This document shows positions 16,488 through 24,678 of a DNA stretch of 64,000 nucleotides, one piece after another. The DNA is taken from positions 62,001 through 126,000 of the forward strand of contig NZ_JBBBNV010000011.1 of assembly GCF_037137075.1 (NCBI RefSeq). The letters run 5' to 3'. Positions within the stretch are counted from its first letter, which is position 1. The number at the start of each line of letters is the position of its first letter. The notes below the pieces were generated by a model. That model made no database searches. It worked only from the letters and a program-made list of their open reading frames with translations, and had not been told where the DNA came from. The translations under genes and the position numbers were made by a program. The stretch is from JBBBNV01 sp037137075 (GTDB lineage: Bacteria > Bacillota > Bacilli > Paenibacillales > NBRC-103111).

Positions 16488-17483
16488 CTACTTGATGAAT
16501 ATTCGATTCAAATCATCGATAATCAGATTGGCCGACTGTATCCCTTGGCCGCTGAGCCATACTTCCCAGTTCGTATAGTACACTTCCCCGTTTTTCACGG
16601 CAGTCAGTGTTTTCCAAACCGGGTTTGTCTTAATTTTAGTATTAAAAAAATCCGCTTCATGCTCCCGTCCGAACGAAATAATGAAGTCACTGTCCATTTC
16701 AGCGATTTGTTCCTCTGTAATTTTAATGTTATGTTCTTTGCTGGCATTGTAAGCGCCGGGGCGCTTTAGGCCTGCCTCTGCGACCACGGAGCCGGAGAAG
16801 GACCCCTGCATCTGAAGGCGGACATGATCTGCTCTGGGGCGAATAAGCATGACGGTTTTCTCATTCAATCGGCTGCCCATATCCGCTTGAAATTTGGCAA
16901 CCTTCTGTTCATATGCCGTAACAAGGCGTGTTCCTTCTTCCTGCTTGCCTAACGCCTCCGCATGACCCAGGAACAGCTTTTTCCATTCATTCGGCTTTCC
17001 GGAAGCCATATATACCGGGGCAATTCGCTTCAAATCCTGATATATCGCCTCGTTTTCTTCTTTCTGAGCAATAATTAAATCCGGATTCAGCCTTGCGATC
17101 GTTTCCAGATTAGGCTGATCCACCGTGCCGATATTTTGAACGCCTTCGGTCTGTTTCTCCAAATGGGCGAAAAATTTGGCATTATCCGGGATACTATAAG
17201 GTGCGCCAACCGGTTTTATACCAAGGGACAGCATACTTTCCAGAGCAAGCGTACTCAGTACAATAATGCGCTTGGGACTAGCAGGAATTGACGTTTCCCC
17301 ATACGCATCCTGAATGGTCCGCATGGCTGCAGCTTCTGCCCCGATGCCGTCCGTCGAGCTTGTAGCTGTTCCCGCTGCTGATTGATTCACTTGACCTCCG
17401 CATGCGGAAACAAGCAGCATAACCATTAGCAGCAGTCCTGCTGCCGCCTTCAAGCTGCGATACCTCGAATTAAGTCCTGTCAT
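16488..17483 (-). CDS. Ferric-siderophore substrate-binding lipoprotein
   Basis: A roughly 331-residue FecB/FhuD-type binding protein. After a basic start and hydrophobic stretch the lipobox LVSAC predicts a diacylglyceryl anchor. The mature part shows PKRIIVLSTLALESMLSLGIKPVG and ARLNPDLIIA, typical of Peripla_BP_2. A frame from 17522 exists, but ATG 17483 is preceded by AGGAGGG at 8 bases and gives a proper signal peptide, so I use it. It captures the iron complex outside the membrane for the two permeases. A Fur box lies upstream at 17541. Confidence 0.92.
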   Translation of the reverse strand: MTGLNSRYRSLKAAAGLLLMVMLLVSACGGQVNQSAAGTATSSTDGIGAEAAAMRTIQDAYGETSIPASPKRIIVLSTLALESMLSLGIKPVGAPYSIPDNAKFFAHLEKQTEGVQNIGTVDQPNLETIARLNPDLIIAQKEENEAIYQDLKRIAPVYMASGKPNEWKKLFLGHAEALGKQEEGTRLVTAYEQKVAKFQADMGSRLNEKTVMLIRPRADHVRLQMQGSFSGSVVAEAGLKRPGAYNASKEHNIKITEEQIAEMDSDFIISFGREHEADFFNTKIKTNPVWKTLTAVKNGEVYYTNWEVWLSGQGIQSANLIIDDLNRIFIK

Positions 17484-17540
17484 GAACAAACCCTCCTGAA
17501 AATGAACTCTATACGTTCTCAAGTAGTAATCCTTCTTTCA

Positions 17541-17559
17541 ATTGAGAAACATTTTCAAT
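17541..17559. promoter_or_regulatory. Fur box for the siderophore transport operon
   Basis: ATTGAGAAACATTTTCAAT is a 19-base dyad matching the Bacillus Fur core TGAxAAxxxTTxTCA. It overlaps the expected transcription start just downstream of a minus-strand TATAAT at 17558-17563, an ideal place for iron-dependent repression of the lipoprotein-permease operon. Confidence 0.8.
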
Positions 17560-17563
17560 TATA
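17558..17563 (-). promoter_or_regulatory. Likely -10 box of the siderophore operon
   Basis: A perfect TATAAT on the minus strand, 75 bases before ATG 17483. The -35 (about 17581-17586, GTACAA) is poor, so activation by the divergent AraC-type regulator is plausible. Confidence 0.5.
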
Positions 17564-17670
17564 GGATGAAACGCAGAGGGTTGTACATGCATAATTATAT
17601 CCGGATTGCTTGAACAAATTTGCATGGCTGCCTGCCTCGCGCATTGAAAAAGCTGATGATATGAAGTATC

Positions 17671-17689
17671 ATTGAGAATATTTTTCAAT
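17671..17689. promoter_or_regulatory. Fur box for the AraC/FecB regulator gene
   Basis: ATTGAGAATATTTTTCAAT shares the ATTGAGAA-N3-TTTTCAAT pattern with the box at 17541 and lies 36 bases before the regulator start codon. The two boxes sit back to back in the divergent gap, one per transcription unit. Confidence 0.8.
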
Positions 17690-17724
17690 ACTTGGTTTTA
17701 CTATACACAGCGGGGGAAATCTGA

Positions 17725-19296
17725 ATGACGATCACGCCGTTATTGCTGTTTCAATCCATTCATCAGCGCCGCGCTGCCGCACATCAACCGGCTCGATATC
17801 CATCTCTGACCAGAAGCGTGCTCTGCTACATTACACAGGGCGAAGGCCGATTATATATAAATGAAGCTATTTATTCGCTGAAGCCTCTGCAGTTGTACCT
17901 TCTCACACCTGGTATGCGGCTGACAGCTGTTTCTGATTCCAGTCAAGCGGCGTATTATCTGATTTTTGTCGATGGTGTTCTTATGAATACAAGTACCGCC
18001 ACGTTCACTGTACTGCAACAGCCGCAAGAGGCGTTTCTGCCCTTGAAGCCAGGAAGAATCCCGCTGGCTCCTGCTGCGCAAATCCAGCCTCGCCTCAAAG
18101 AGCTGAATGAAGCGTACCGCCGGAAGGAAAGCCGGTTTGTCTTAAATACACGCTTCCAGGAGCTGATTCAGCTCATCATCAGTAACATTCTGCCTGCTCA
18201 AGAGCAGGCCGGGCCGGAGAATGGAATCGAGCAGAGCATGGAGTACATGCACCTAAACTACCCTTCCAAAATCAAGCTCGACACACTGGCGGAGCTTGCC
18301 GGCTTCACTCCGACCTCCTACTCACGCGAATTCAAAAAAACAATCGGAGTTTCCCCGATTGAATATTTGAACAGCTATCGGATTTCTCAAGCCAAGCAAA
18401 TGCTGCTGGATAAACGCCGTTCCGTGAAAGAGGTGGCGCTGCATACCGGATTTGGCAGCGAATTTTATTTCAGCAGAATGTTTCGCAAAGAAACGGGAAT
18501 CGCCCCGACGCTGTATATGAAAAGGAAGGAAATACGGATTGCCGTTGCTTCCTGCTTCCGGTTTGAGGATACACTGCTGTCACTCGGGGTCAAGCCGGTT
18601 CTCTCCACAAACTGCCACAAAAATCGGGCAATGAGCCAGCAAGAGCATCACGTGCTGCTTGCACAGCGTCTGGATCAGCTGCGCGATGCCGCACCCGAGC
18701 TCATCCTCTGCGATCATCAGCACTTGGCCTATCAGGATCAGCTCAGACAGATAGCCCCGACCCTTATCGTGGAGCATGGTATGGACTGGCGTCTGCAGCA
18801 CCAGCAGTTAGCCGAAGCCCTTGGCCGGGAGAAAGAAGCCGCATACACCATCAAGCTGCTGGACAAGAAGCTGAGCGATGCCAAAAAAACGCTGCAAGCT
18901 CACTTCGGCAGCGATACCGTTACAGTCATGCGCGTTATTGACAAGCTGATTCGGATTCAAGGCCAGCGCAATCATCCCTTGAACGAACTCATTTATAGAG
19001 ATATCGGTTTAAATCCGGGCTATTGTGTGCATTCCAGCCTGATGAACATCGAATATTCTCCAGACAAATATCCGGATCTCGGTACAGATTACCTGTTCGT
19101 TCAATATCCGCCTTTTTACGCAGAGGATGAGGCTGTATTTCAAGCCATTCAAGAAACACCAAAATGGCGCGCGATGAAGGCGGTAAGCAGCAATCAGATC
19201 TACCATACATCCAATTGGGCTGCGTTAAGCTGGACCCCGGCCGGAAGAATCCGGATTATGGACGAGCTTCTGCAGGCTGCCGGCGCGAGGCCTTGA
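17725..19296 (+). CDS. AraC-type activator fused to a siderophore-binding domain (Btr-like)
   Basis: A 523-residue protein with three parts: an N-terminal cupin-like region (about 1-150), a double helix-turn-helix AraC domain (about 170-270, with SVKEVALHTGFGSEFYFSRMFRK), and a C-terminal FecB/FhuD-like binding domain without a signal peptide (about 275-523). This is the architecture of Bacillus subtilis Btr, which senses a catecholate siderophore in the cytoplasm and activates its uptake genes. Its divergent position next to the lipoprotein-permease operon, with Fur boxes on both sides, supports the same role. The ATG follows GGGGGAAA. Confidence 0.9.
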   Translation: MTITPLLLFQSIHQRRAAAHQPARYPSLTRSVLCYITQGEGRLYINEAIYSLKPLQLYLLTPGMRLTAVSDSSQAAYYLIFVDGVLMNTSTATFTVLQQPQEAFLPLKPGRIPLAPAAQIQPRLKELNEAYRRKESRFVLNTRFQELIQLIISNILPAQEQAGPENGIEQSMEYMHLNYPSKIKLDTLAELAGFTPTSYSREFKKTIGVSPIEYLNSYRISQAKQMLLDKRRSVKEVALHTGFGSEFYFSRMFRKETGIAPTLYMKRKEIRIAVASCFRFEDTLLSLGVKPVLSTNCHKNRAMSQQEHHVLLAQRLDQLRDAAPELILCDHQHLAYQDQLRQIAPTLIVEHGMDWRLQHQQLAEALGREKEAAYTIKLLDKKLSDAKKTLQAHFGSDTVTVMRVIDKLIRIQGQRNHPLNELIYRDIGLNPGYCVHSSLMNIEYSPDKYPDLGTDYLFVQYPPFYAEDEAVFQAIQETPKWRAMKAVSSNQIYHTSNWAALSWTPAGRIRIMDELLQAAGARP

Positions 19297-19383
19297 CCAA
19301 GCTTCTCGCGTGAATGAATCAATCCGTTTCCCTCGCGACCCGAGTTCCATGCCGTCCCGGATGACCGGATTCGCTTGCAAACA

Positions 19384-19412
19384 TTTCCACAGCGAAGAAC
19401 GTAAGTTATAAT
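19384..19412 (+). promoter_or_regulatory. Possible SigA promoter of the ParB-like gene
   Basis: TTTCCA, 17 bases, then a perfect TATAAT at 19407-19412, which lies inside a small dyad (CGTAA...TTACG). It is about 60 bases before the start of the ParB-like gene. The -35 is imperfect. Confidence 0.4.
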
Positions 19413-19472
19413 TACGAGTGTATGCCCACCGCGGTTGACCGGGAGATCTAATTCATAGATAGGAGTAATCAG

Positions 19473-20498
19473 ATGGACATAATTGAGATTCGTACGGAAT
19501 TCATTGATGAAGATAAGGACCAGCCCCGCTATCAATTTGACGAAGAAGCGCTGCAGGAATTAATGAATAGTATAGAGGAGCTCGGGCTGCTGTCTCCGAT
19601 TAAGGTGCGCACTACCGGCGATGGCCGATATAAAATAATTTACGGAAACCGGCGGTATAAGGCGTGCAAAGCCTTGAACCGGCCGACAATTCCCTGTATC
19701 GTATCGACAGCGACAGATGAAACTGAAATTTATTTGGAGCAAATTGCGGAAAATTTGACGCGCTCCGGATTTTCGCCGATCGAAGAGGCTGAGGCCTTCC
19801 ACAAGCTGTTGACGGATCCGAAGTTCAGCATGTCGACTAAATATTTGTCCAGCAAGCTGGGCAAGCCGGAAAGCTACATCAAAAATAAATGCAGTCTCTT
19901 AAATTTCAGTAAAAAAGTAAAGCTGCTGATCACAGCAGGTACAGACATCCGCAAGGACAAGCTTACCGAGGATCAGTTAATCCCGATTAAGGATTTGCCG
20001 ATGGAGCACCGCGATTCGCTCGCTTTAATTATCGCCAGAGACGAGCTTCCGGTGAGCGATGTAAAAAAAATCGCCCGTTTGTTTAAAGACAAGTCTCTCT
20101 CCGATTCGACCAAAAGCAAGCTGCTGTACAAATCGGGGTATGAGCTGCTCGAAACCTGGTCGGTGTTTGAACAAAACAAAGCGGAACGGGCCAAGCCAGT
20201 GCCTGAGAAGGCGACTGCCGTAAAAAAGGCCAAAGCCGACACAACAAGCCCGTCTACTGCTCAGGAGCCGGCGAAGCCATCCGAATCAAAGCCCGTTGCA
20301 GCCGCCGGTGCTTCTATTGAAGGCCAGCTTCACCAGCTGCTGGCATCTCTCCCCGCCCCTCAGCCTCTTGACGCTGAAGCTCTGCAAATGCAAGCGGCGG
20401 ACAAAGCGCAGCTGCTGACCGATATCGATGTGCTCCTGAACAGTCTGGAGAAGCACATGGCGCAGTGGAGAAGGGTCAAAGAGCTGGTGGAGGCTTGA
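19473..20498 (+). CDS. Orphan ParB/Spo0J-family protein
   Basis: A 341-residue protein with a ParB N-terminal domain (about 1-95: QPRYQFDEEAL, ELGLLSPIKVR, IIYGNRRYKACK corresponding to the GERRxRA box, and IAENLTRSGFSPIEEAEAF) and a helical DNA-binding-like middle (about 95-210). A Pro/Ala/Lys-rich linker (about 215-285) and a Leu-rich C-terminal segment suited to dimerisation follow. There is no adjacent parA/soj, and this is not the oriC region, so it is probably not the chromosomal Spo0J. It could be a Noc-like or regulatory paralogue. Start: ATG with AGGAG 7 bases before. Confidence 0.8.
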   Translation: MDIIEIRTEFIDEDKDQPRYQFDEEALQELMNSIEELGLLSPIKVRTTGDGRYKIIYGNRRYKACKALNRPTIPCIVSTATDETEIYLEQIAENLTRSGFSPIEEAEAFHKLLTDPKFSMSTKYLSSKLGKPESYIKNKCSLLNFSKKVKLLITAGTDIRKDKLTEDQLIPIKDLPMEHRDSLALIIARDELPVSDVKKIARLFKDKSLSDSTKSKLLYKSGYELLETWSVFEQNKAERAKPVPEKATAVKKAKADTTSPSTAQEPAKPSESKPVAAAGASIEGQLHQLLASLPAPQPLDAEALQMQAADKAQLLTDIDVLLNSLEKHMAQWRRVKELVEA

Positions 20499-20583
20499 TT
20501 GATGCCGCTTCCTGCTGGCGGCCGCCTTCTTTTGCGCAGCTTCCGATTCCGATATAAACTTTGAAACGCAGCCGATATAGAGT

Positions 20584-20631
20584 GCCCGTTAAGCTCTGTG
20601 ATTTGCAGAAGCAGCGGGCTTTTTCTTTTTC
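20584..20631 (+). terminator. Rho-independent terminator after the ParB-like gene
   Basis: GCCCG pairs with CGGGC around a partly paired interior (GCTCTG with CAGAAGC), followed by TTTTTCTTTTTC. Confidence 0.75.
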
Positions 20632-20716
20632 TATGAAATCAGGGCGCCTTCCATTTACATTTACCACGCAGCTGCAGATATGGCTATTATTCGGTTCATA
20701 GGCTTAGACGCTGGAG

Positions 20717-20747
20717 TGCATGGATTCTATTCGGACATAGCATACTA
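20717..20747 (+). promoter_or_regulatory. SigG-like (forespore) promoter
   Basis: TGCATG, 18 bases, CATACTA. Both boxes fit the SigG pattern as I know it (TGMATR and CATWMTA), with the same 18-base spacing as the better-supported sleB promoter at 61911-61941. It lies about 60 bases before the lipoprotein gene. Confidence 0.45.
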
Positions 20748-20803
20748 GTAGCAGCAGCTAGATATCCTGCCGAGCCGCCTTCGGCACAAGGAAGGTTAGA
20801 GCC

Positions 20804-22408
20804 ATGCGACGGAACAATAAAACAATCAAAAAAAGGATGCTGATCCTGAGCAGCTTGCTGCTGCTTCTAGGCTGCCGCTCCACCGCAGGATCTCCGCCCC
20901 AACCGCAGCCGGAAATGAAGTCTTACAGCCTATCGAACCCGCAGGCCAAGCCTGTCATTATCGTTCTTATCGATTCGTTAATGGACGAGCCTCTGATTGG
21001 AGCTATACAAGCAGGCCGTGCCCCTGCCCTGGAGTATGTGTACACCCGCGGGCAATACTTTCCCCGGGTTGTCAGTTCTTTTCCAACGATGTCTGTAACC
21101 ATCGACAGCTCGTTAATGACGGGATCGTATGCGGATCAGCACCGGATACCCGGTTTAATCTGGTACAGCAGCCCGGAAAAGCGGATGATTTTTTATGGAA
21201 ATGGGCCCAAAGAAGCTTTGAAGCTGAATCAGGAGCAGGTATTTCTGGATGCTGTGTACCGGTTAAATCAGCAGCATCTGGGCAAGAACATCCGTACGCT
21301 GCATGAAGAGCTGGCCGACAAAGGGAAATCCTCCGCGTCGATTAACGGGATCATCTACCGGGGCCGCACCAATCATGTACTGAAGCTTCCCCCGCTTGTT
21401 GCATGGGTCGGCAAGCAGCTTCCTGAACAGCTTACCGTTTCAGGCCCCGCTCTGCTCTCCTATGCCGCATTGGCACAGCTTGACCCCGCAAATAAAATGA
21501 ATGCCCGGCTGTGGGATAAATATGGAATGAACGATCTGTTCTCTGCGCATGACGCTGCATATTTGATCCGGGAGCATAAGCTTCCCGACGTCACCTTTGT
21601 TTATTTTCCGGGGAACGACAGCCCTACTCATAAGAAGGGTCCGTCTACCCTTGATGGCATCGCTAACGCGGACCTCGCCCTGCAAAGCATTCTGAATACG
21701 TTCGGCTCCTGGGAAGAAGCGTTAAGCAGCGCTACATGGATTGTCATGGGAGACAGCGGACAAACGCAGGTTCAGGACGATCGGCGGGCAGCTCCGGTAG
21801 ATTTGACTTCGCTGTTGGCCCCCTATCGTATCGCAAAGCTGACCCGGGCGATGGAAGACACCGATCAAATTGTGCTGGCCGTGAACGAACGGATGGCTTA
21901 TATCTACGTGACGGATCCCCGTGTGTCGTTATCCGATGTAGCGGGACGATTGCAGCAGGAGGAAAAGCTCGATCTCATTGCTGTAAAGGACAAGGACAAT
22001 TGGAATATTCATTTGAAGGCTGGCCTGGGAACAACCGAATTTTCCTATCACCCTATCGGACCGTACCAGGATGAATACGGGCAAGCATGGACGATTTCCG
22101 GTGATCCGGGTGTGGCGGATATTACCTTAACGGGGCAGCAAGTCTCTTATGGGAGATACCCGGATATTTTGGCAAGGTTAAACGGGGCCATGCATTGCCA
22201 GGAAGGGCGGTTTATCGTGGTCACAGTCAAACCCGGCTATGAGCTGCACAGTGAAAGCTCGCCTCTGCATAGCGGCGGAGCTCATGGCTCTTTGCATGAG
22301 CAGGATTCCTTCGTCCCCTTGTTAATTGCGGGAACAGCATCCCGGCCCAAGACGCTGCGGTTGGTTGACATGAAGGAGTGGATTTTAAAGCTGGCGGATG
22401 GTGAATAA
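20804..22408 (+). CDS. Lipoprotein of the type I phosphodiesterase/alkaline-phosphatase superfamily
   Basis: A 534-residue protein with a lipobox (LLLLGC near residue 24) and a nucleotide pyrophosphatase/phosphodiesterase-type domain. Metal and nucleophile sites are visible: VIIVLIDSL (first Asp), SFPTMSVT (Thr nucleophile), YFPGNDSPTHKKG (Asp and His), VMGDSGQ (Asp) and SGGAHGS (His). It should hydrolyse a phosphodiester or phosphoester outside the membrane; the substrate is unknown. A SigG-like promoter upstream suggests forespore expression. It stands alone, followed after 70 bases by the Gln-rich protein on the same strand. Confidence 0.82.
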   Translation: MRRNNKTIKKRMLILSSLLLLLGCRSTAGSPPQPQPEMKSYSLSNPQAKPVIIVLIDSLMDEPLIGAIQAGRAPALEYVYTRGQYFPRVVSSFPTMSVTIDSSLMTGSYADQHRIPGLIWYSSPEKRMIFYGNGPKEALKLNQEQVFLDAVYRLNQQHLGKNIRTLHEELADKGKSSASINGIIYRGRTNHVLKLPPLVAWVGKQLPEQLTVSGPALLSYAALAQLDPANKMNARLWDKYGMNDLFSAHDAAYLIREHKLPDVTFVYFPGNDSPTHKKGPSTLDGIANADLALQSILNTFGSWEEALSSATWIVMGDSGQTQVQDDRRAAPVDLTSLLAPYRIAKLTRAMEDTDQIVLAVNERMAYIYVTDPRVSLSDVAGRLQQEEKLDLIAVKDKDNWNIHLKAGLGTTEFSYHPIGPYQDEYGQAWTISGDPGVADITLTGQQVSYGRYPDILARLNGAMHCQEGRFIVVTVKPGYELHSESSPLHSGGAHGSLHEQDSFVPLLIAGTASRPKTLRLVDMKEWILKLADGE

Positions 22409-22478
22409 CATCCCGGCCGTATGAACATTCTAATGCGGTACCAACCCCATTCTAATATCCCGGGAGGCCAAAATCGAA

Positions 22479-22820
22479 ATGTTCAATTCAAACATGACGC
22501 AGCAAATCAATCAATGCGAGCAAATTATTCAACAGCTGATTCAGCAGACGCAGCAAGCTTCTCAGCAATATCAACAGCTTCTTCAGATGGAGCAGCAGAA
22601 TGCAGCCCGCTTGCAGGAGCTTTCCCAACGCGAGCAGCAGGCTTCCCAAATTATCCAGACAGCGCTGCAAGGGCATCAAACAGCCGTACAGCAGCTGCAC
22701 CAGGCGACTCAAATTTGCAATCAGCTGAAGCAGCAGGAGCAAGCCCAATCCGCTATTTATAGCGGATACGCTCAGCAGCAAGCACCCGGATATGGATATT
22801 CCTCCCGCTCGTACCAATAA
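22479..22820 (+). CDS. Gln-rich coiled-coil small protein, unrecognised
   Basis: A 113-residue protein of which residues about 5-95 are an almost continuous, Gln-rich amphipathic helix (QQINQCEQIIQQLIQQT is one stretch), with two cysteines and a Gly/Tyr/Ser tail (GYGYSSRSYQ). It lacks a signal peptide. The start has a GGGAGG ribosome site, and a strong terminator follows. Low-complexity Gln/Tyr proteins of this kind are often spore-coat or inner-spore components in this group, which would agree with the SigG-like promoter of the gene before it; that is only a guess. Confidence 0.7.
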   Translation: MFNSNMTQQINQCEQIIQQLIQQTQQASQQYQQLLQMEQQNAARLQELSQREQQASQIIQTALQGHQTAVQQLHQATQICNQLKQQEQAQSAIYSGYAQQQAPGYGYSSRSYQ

Positions 22821-22847
22821 ACGCTTTTCATTAAAAAACACAAGAAA

Positions 22848-22890
22848 GAGAGCCCCTTTGGAATTTCCCTCCAAACGGGCTCTTCTTTTT
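22848..22890. terminator. Bidirectional terminator between convergent genes
   Basis: GAGCCC-C-TTTGGA and TCCAAA-C-GGGCTC form a near-perfect stem flanked by AAGAAAG on the left and TTCTTTTT on the right. It ends the Gln-rich gene, and on the minus strand overlaps the stop codon of the MerR-type gene. Confidence 0.9.
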
Positions 22891-23377
22891 AAATCGGCTC
22901 CGCATACACCACTTGAAGCAGGTCACCGATTCGCTTACAAACGGTCTTGTACCCATTCCGCCAGAACCAGTCCCGCAGCTTTTTCAGCCCTTTGGTCAAA
23001 TCGAATATGTGCTGCCAATCCAAAGCTTGATTCGCCTTCAGCTGCCCGATGATGCTGTCGGTCATTTCAATATTATTTTTTAGTTCGGCAAGCTGGGCGA
23101 ACATCATCGCCCGCTGCAATTCAAGGGCGTACAAAGCGTCATCCCGCTTTCCTTTGTCCAGCTCCAGCAAAATGAGCTTAATTTCCTCGATCGGGATGCC
23201 GATCTCCCTTAAAGAAATCACGGTCTGCAGACGCCGTGCATCGCTATCGCTGAACAACCGGTACTGATTGTCCGGATGCTTCTGCGGCTGAATGATTCCT
23301 TTTTCCTCATAGAAACGAATGGCCCGCGTGGATATATTGAGCAGCCCGGCCAGTTCTTTAATTAGCATCCCCTTCAT
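22889..23377 (-). CDS. MerR-family transcriptional regulator
   Basis: A 162-residue regulator with an N-terminal MerR helix-turn-helix (MLIKELAGLLNISTRAIRFY, then EEKGIIQP and YRLFSDSDARRL), followed by a long dimerisation helix (about 75-125). The C-terminal part lacks the cysteines of metal sensors, so it more likely responds to an organic ligand or stress. Upstream it has a MerR-type promoter with a 19-base spacer spanning a dyad, so it probably controls itself. The nearest gene on the same strand is the small membrane protein at 23632. Confidence 0.88.
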   Translation of the reverse strand: MKGMLIKELAGLLNISTRAIRFYEEKGIIQPQKHPDNQYRLFSDSDARRLQTVISLREIGIPIEEIKLILLELDKGKRDDALYALELQRAMMFAQLAELKNNIEMTDSIIGQLKANQALDWQHIFDLTKGLKKLRDWFWRNGYKTVCKRIGDLLQVVYAEPI

Positions 23378-23411
23378 GAAAAAGCCTCCCCTATCCTGGC
23401 TGATTCATTCC

Positions 23412-23442
23412 AGTATAAACCTTTCCGTAACGTGAAGGGCAA
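23412..23442 (-). promoter_or_regulatory. MerR-type promoter with 19-base spacer and operator
   Basis: On the minus strand TTGCCC (23437-23442) and TATACT (23412-23417) are 19 bases apart, the over-long spacing typical of MerR-activated promoters. Between them the dyad CCTTTCCGTAACGTGAAGG (23420-23438; CCTT-N2-CGT-N-ACG-N2-AAGG) centres on the spacer. It lies 35 bases before the MerR gene. Confidence 0.8.
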
Positions 23443-23631
23443 GAGAAGACACAACACCTCATTTTTTCCATCACATTTGCAGAAGTAAATCAGCAGTCGG
23501 AGGGTACCTGGCCCCTGACTCAAATCCGCCTGCATGAGCATTAAATATAAACATCAAAAAGAGCCGCATCAGCATCCCGCTGATTGCAGCTCCTGCTCCA
23601 TTCCGGGCGATAGGTTGCGATCGCTTCTTGC

Positions 23632-23829
23632 CTACCATTTTCCCTTGCGTCTGGCCGCCGCCGCGATGACGAGCTGAACCGCCGCGACAATAAACGTATC
23701 GACAAGCGTTGCCGTAAAGGCCACAACAGACCACTGCGGTGTTCCCAAGGAATAATACAGAACCCCATGAAAAGCAAGCAGCACCACGAGCACGACAAGC
23801 AAATTAATCCGGCTAATCCAGTAAATCAT
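23632..23829 (-). CDS. Small two-helix membrane protein, unknown function
   Basis: A 65-residue protein with two hydrophobic segments (about 8-28 and 38-58) and a basic tail (RRKGKW). The ATG is preceded by AAAAGGTGAG. I do not recognise a family. The gap 23443-23631 holds no further gene that I can support. Confidence 0.6.
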   Translation of the reverse strand: MIYWISRINLLVVLVVLLAFHGVLYYSLGTPQWSVVAFTATLVDTFIVAAVQLVIAAAARRKGKW

Positions 23830-23978
23830 AAGGTCAACTCACCTTTTCTGCTGAAATGTACCTTATCATTATGTGCTGGAACCGGGGCGGTTATCCCTGA
23901 AGCTCCCTTGAGGTCGCTCCGAATACGGGAACCACCGTCATTCATAAGGCTTCTACCCACCCTAGACATGCTTTGCGC

Positions 23979-24638
23979 CTATTCAGGCTGAATGGACGGA
24001 CGATTCCCCATATACTCCCGAATCTTCCGAAACAGGAGCTCGTAATACGCCATAGAGTTCAAAGCAATGTCCGCTTTGCCGATTTCCCGCCGAATCTCTA
24101 CATACCGCTGCTCTTGTTCGTGATATTGGATGCCCTCGGCTGGTATCGCTTGCCGCTGTTCAAACAACAGCTGCTCAAACGCCTCCAAATCAACCAGGAA
24201 CAGCCCGGACACTTCACTTAATTGAAATCGGTATGCTTGCAGCGGCTGAGTGCACATGTATAAAAAAACATGGCTGAACTCCCGATCCACGAAGTCCTTC
24301 GAAATTACCGTCTCCTCGGCGACCACGCCACAATACGTTAACGCCTGTGCCGGTACGGATAAGCCGAGCTCCTCCTCCAGCTCCCGGACACCGTCCTCTA
24401 CCGTTTCGCCTGACGTCAAATGCCCCGCGCAGGAAATATCGAACCGGTTCGGAAAGGTTTCTTTATCGGGGTGGCGCAGCTGCAGCAGCAGTTTTCCCTG
24501 TCCGCCGCCCGCCTGCTGCAATATCCAGCAGTGAAACGTTTGGTGCCACAGACCCTGTGCATGCACCTGCTGCCGGGATGCGGTACCAATCTTATTCATT
24601 TGCGCATCGAGTACATCAAACTGTTCTGCATGGGACAT
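23979..24638 (-). CDS. Nudix hydrolase
   Basis: A 219-residue protein with a Nudix box of the form G-x5-E-x7-RELEEELGL at about residues 75-97. The N-terminal region (EQFDVLDAQMNKIGTASR...GLWHQTFHCWI) resembles the isopentenyl-diphosphate isomerase-like/YfcD group of Nudix proteins. The frame runs 153 bases further upstream, but ATG 24638 after GGGGGAAACGGG gives the natural N terminus. Substrate not determinable. The remnant gene at 24679 ends 40 bases upstream. Confidence 0.85.
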   Translation of the reverse strand: MSHAEQFDVLDAQMNKIGTASRQQVHAQGLWHQTFHCWILQQAGGGQGKLLLQLRHPDKETFPNRFDISCAGHLTSGETVEDGVRELEEELGLSVPAQALTYCGVVAEETVISKDFVDREFSHVFLYMCTQPLQAYRFQLSEVSGLFLVDLEAFEQLLFEQRQAIPAEGIQYHEQEQRYVEIRREIGKADIALNSMAYYELLFRKIREYMGNRPSIQPE

Positions 24639-24678
24639 GCCCGTTTCCCCCGATTCATTTGTTGTATAAATCAACTGG

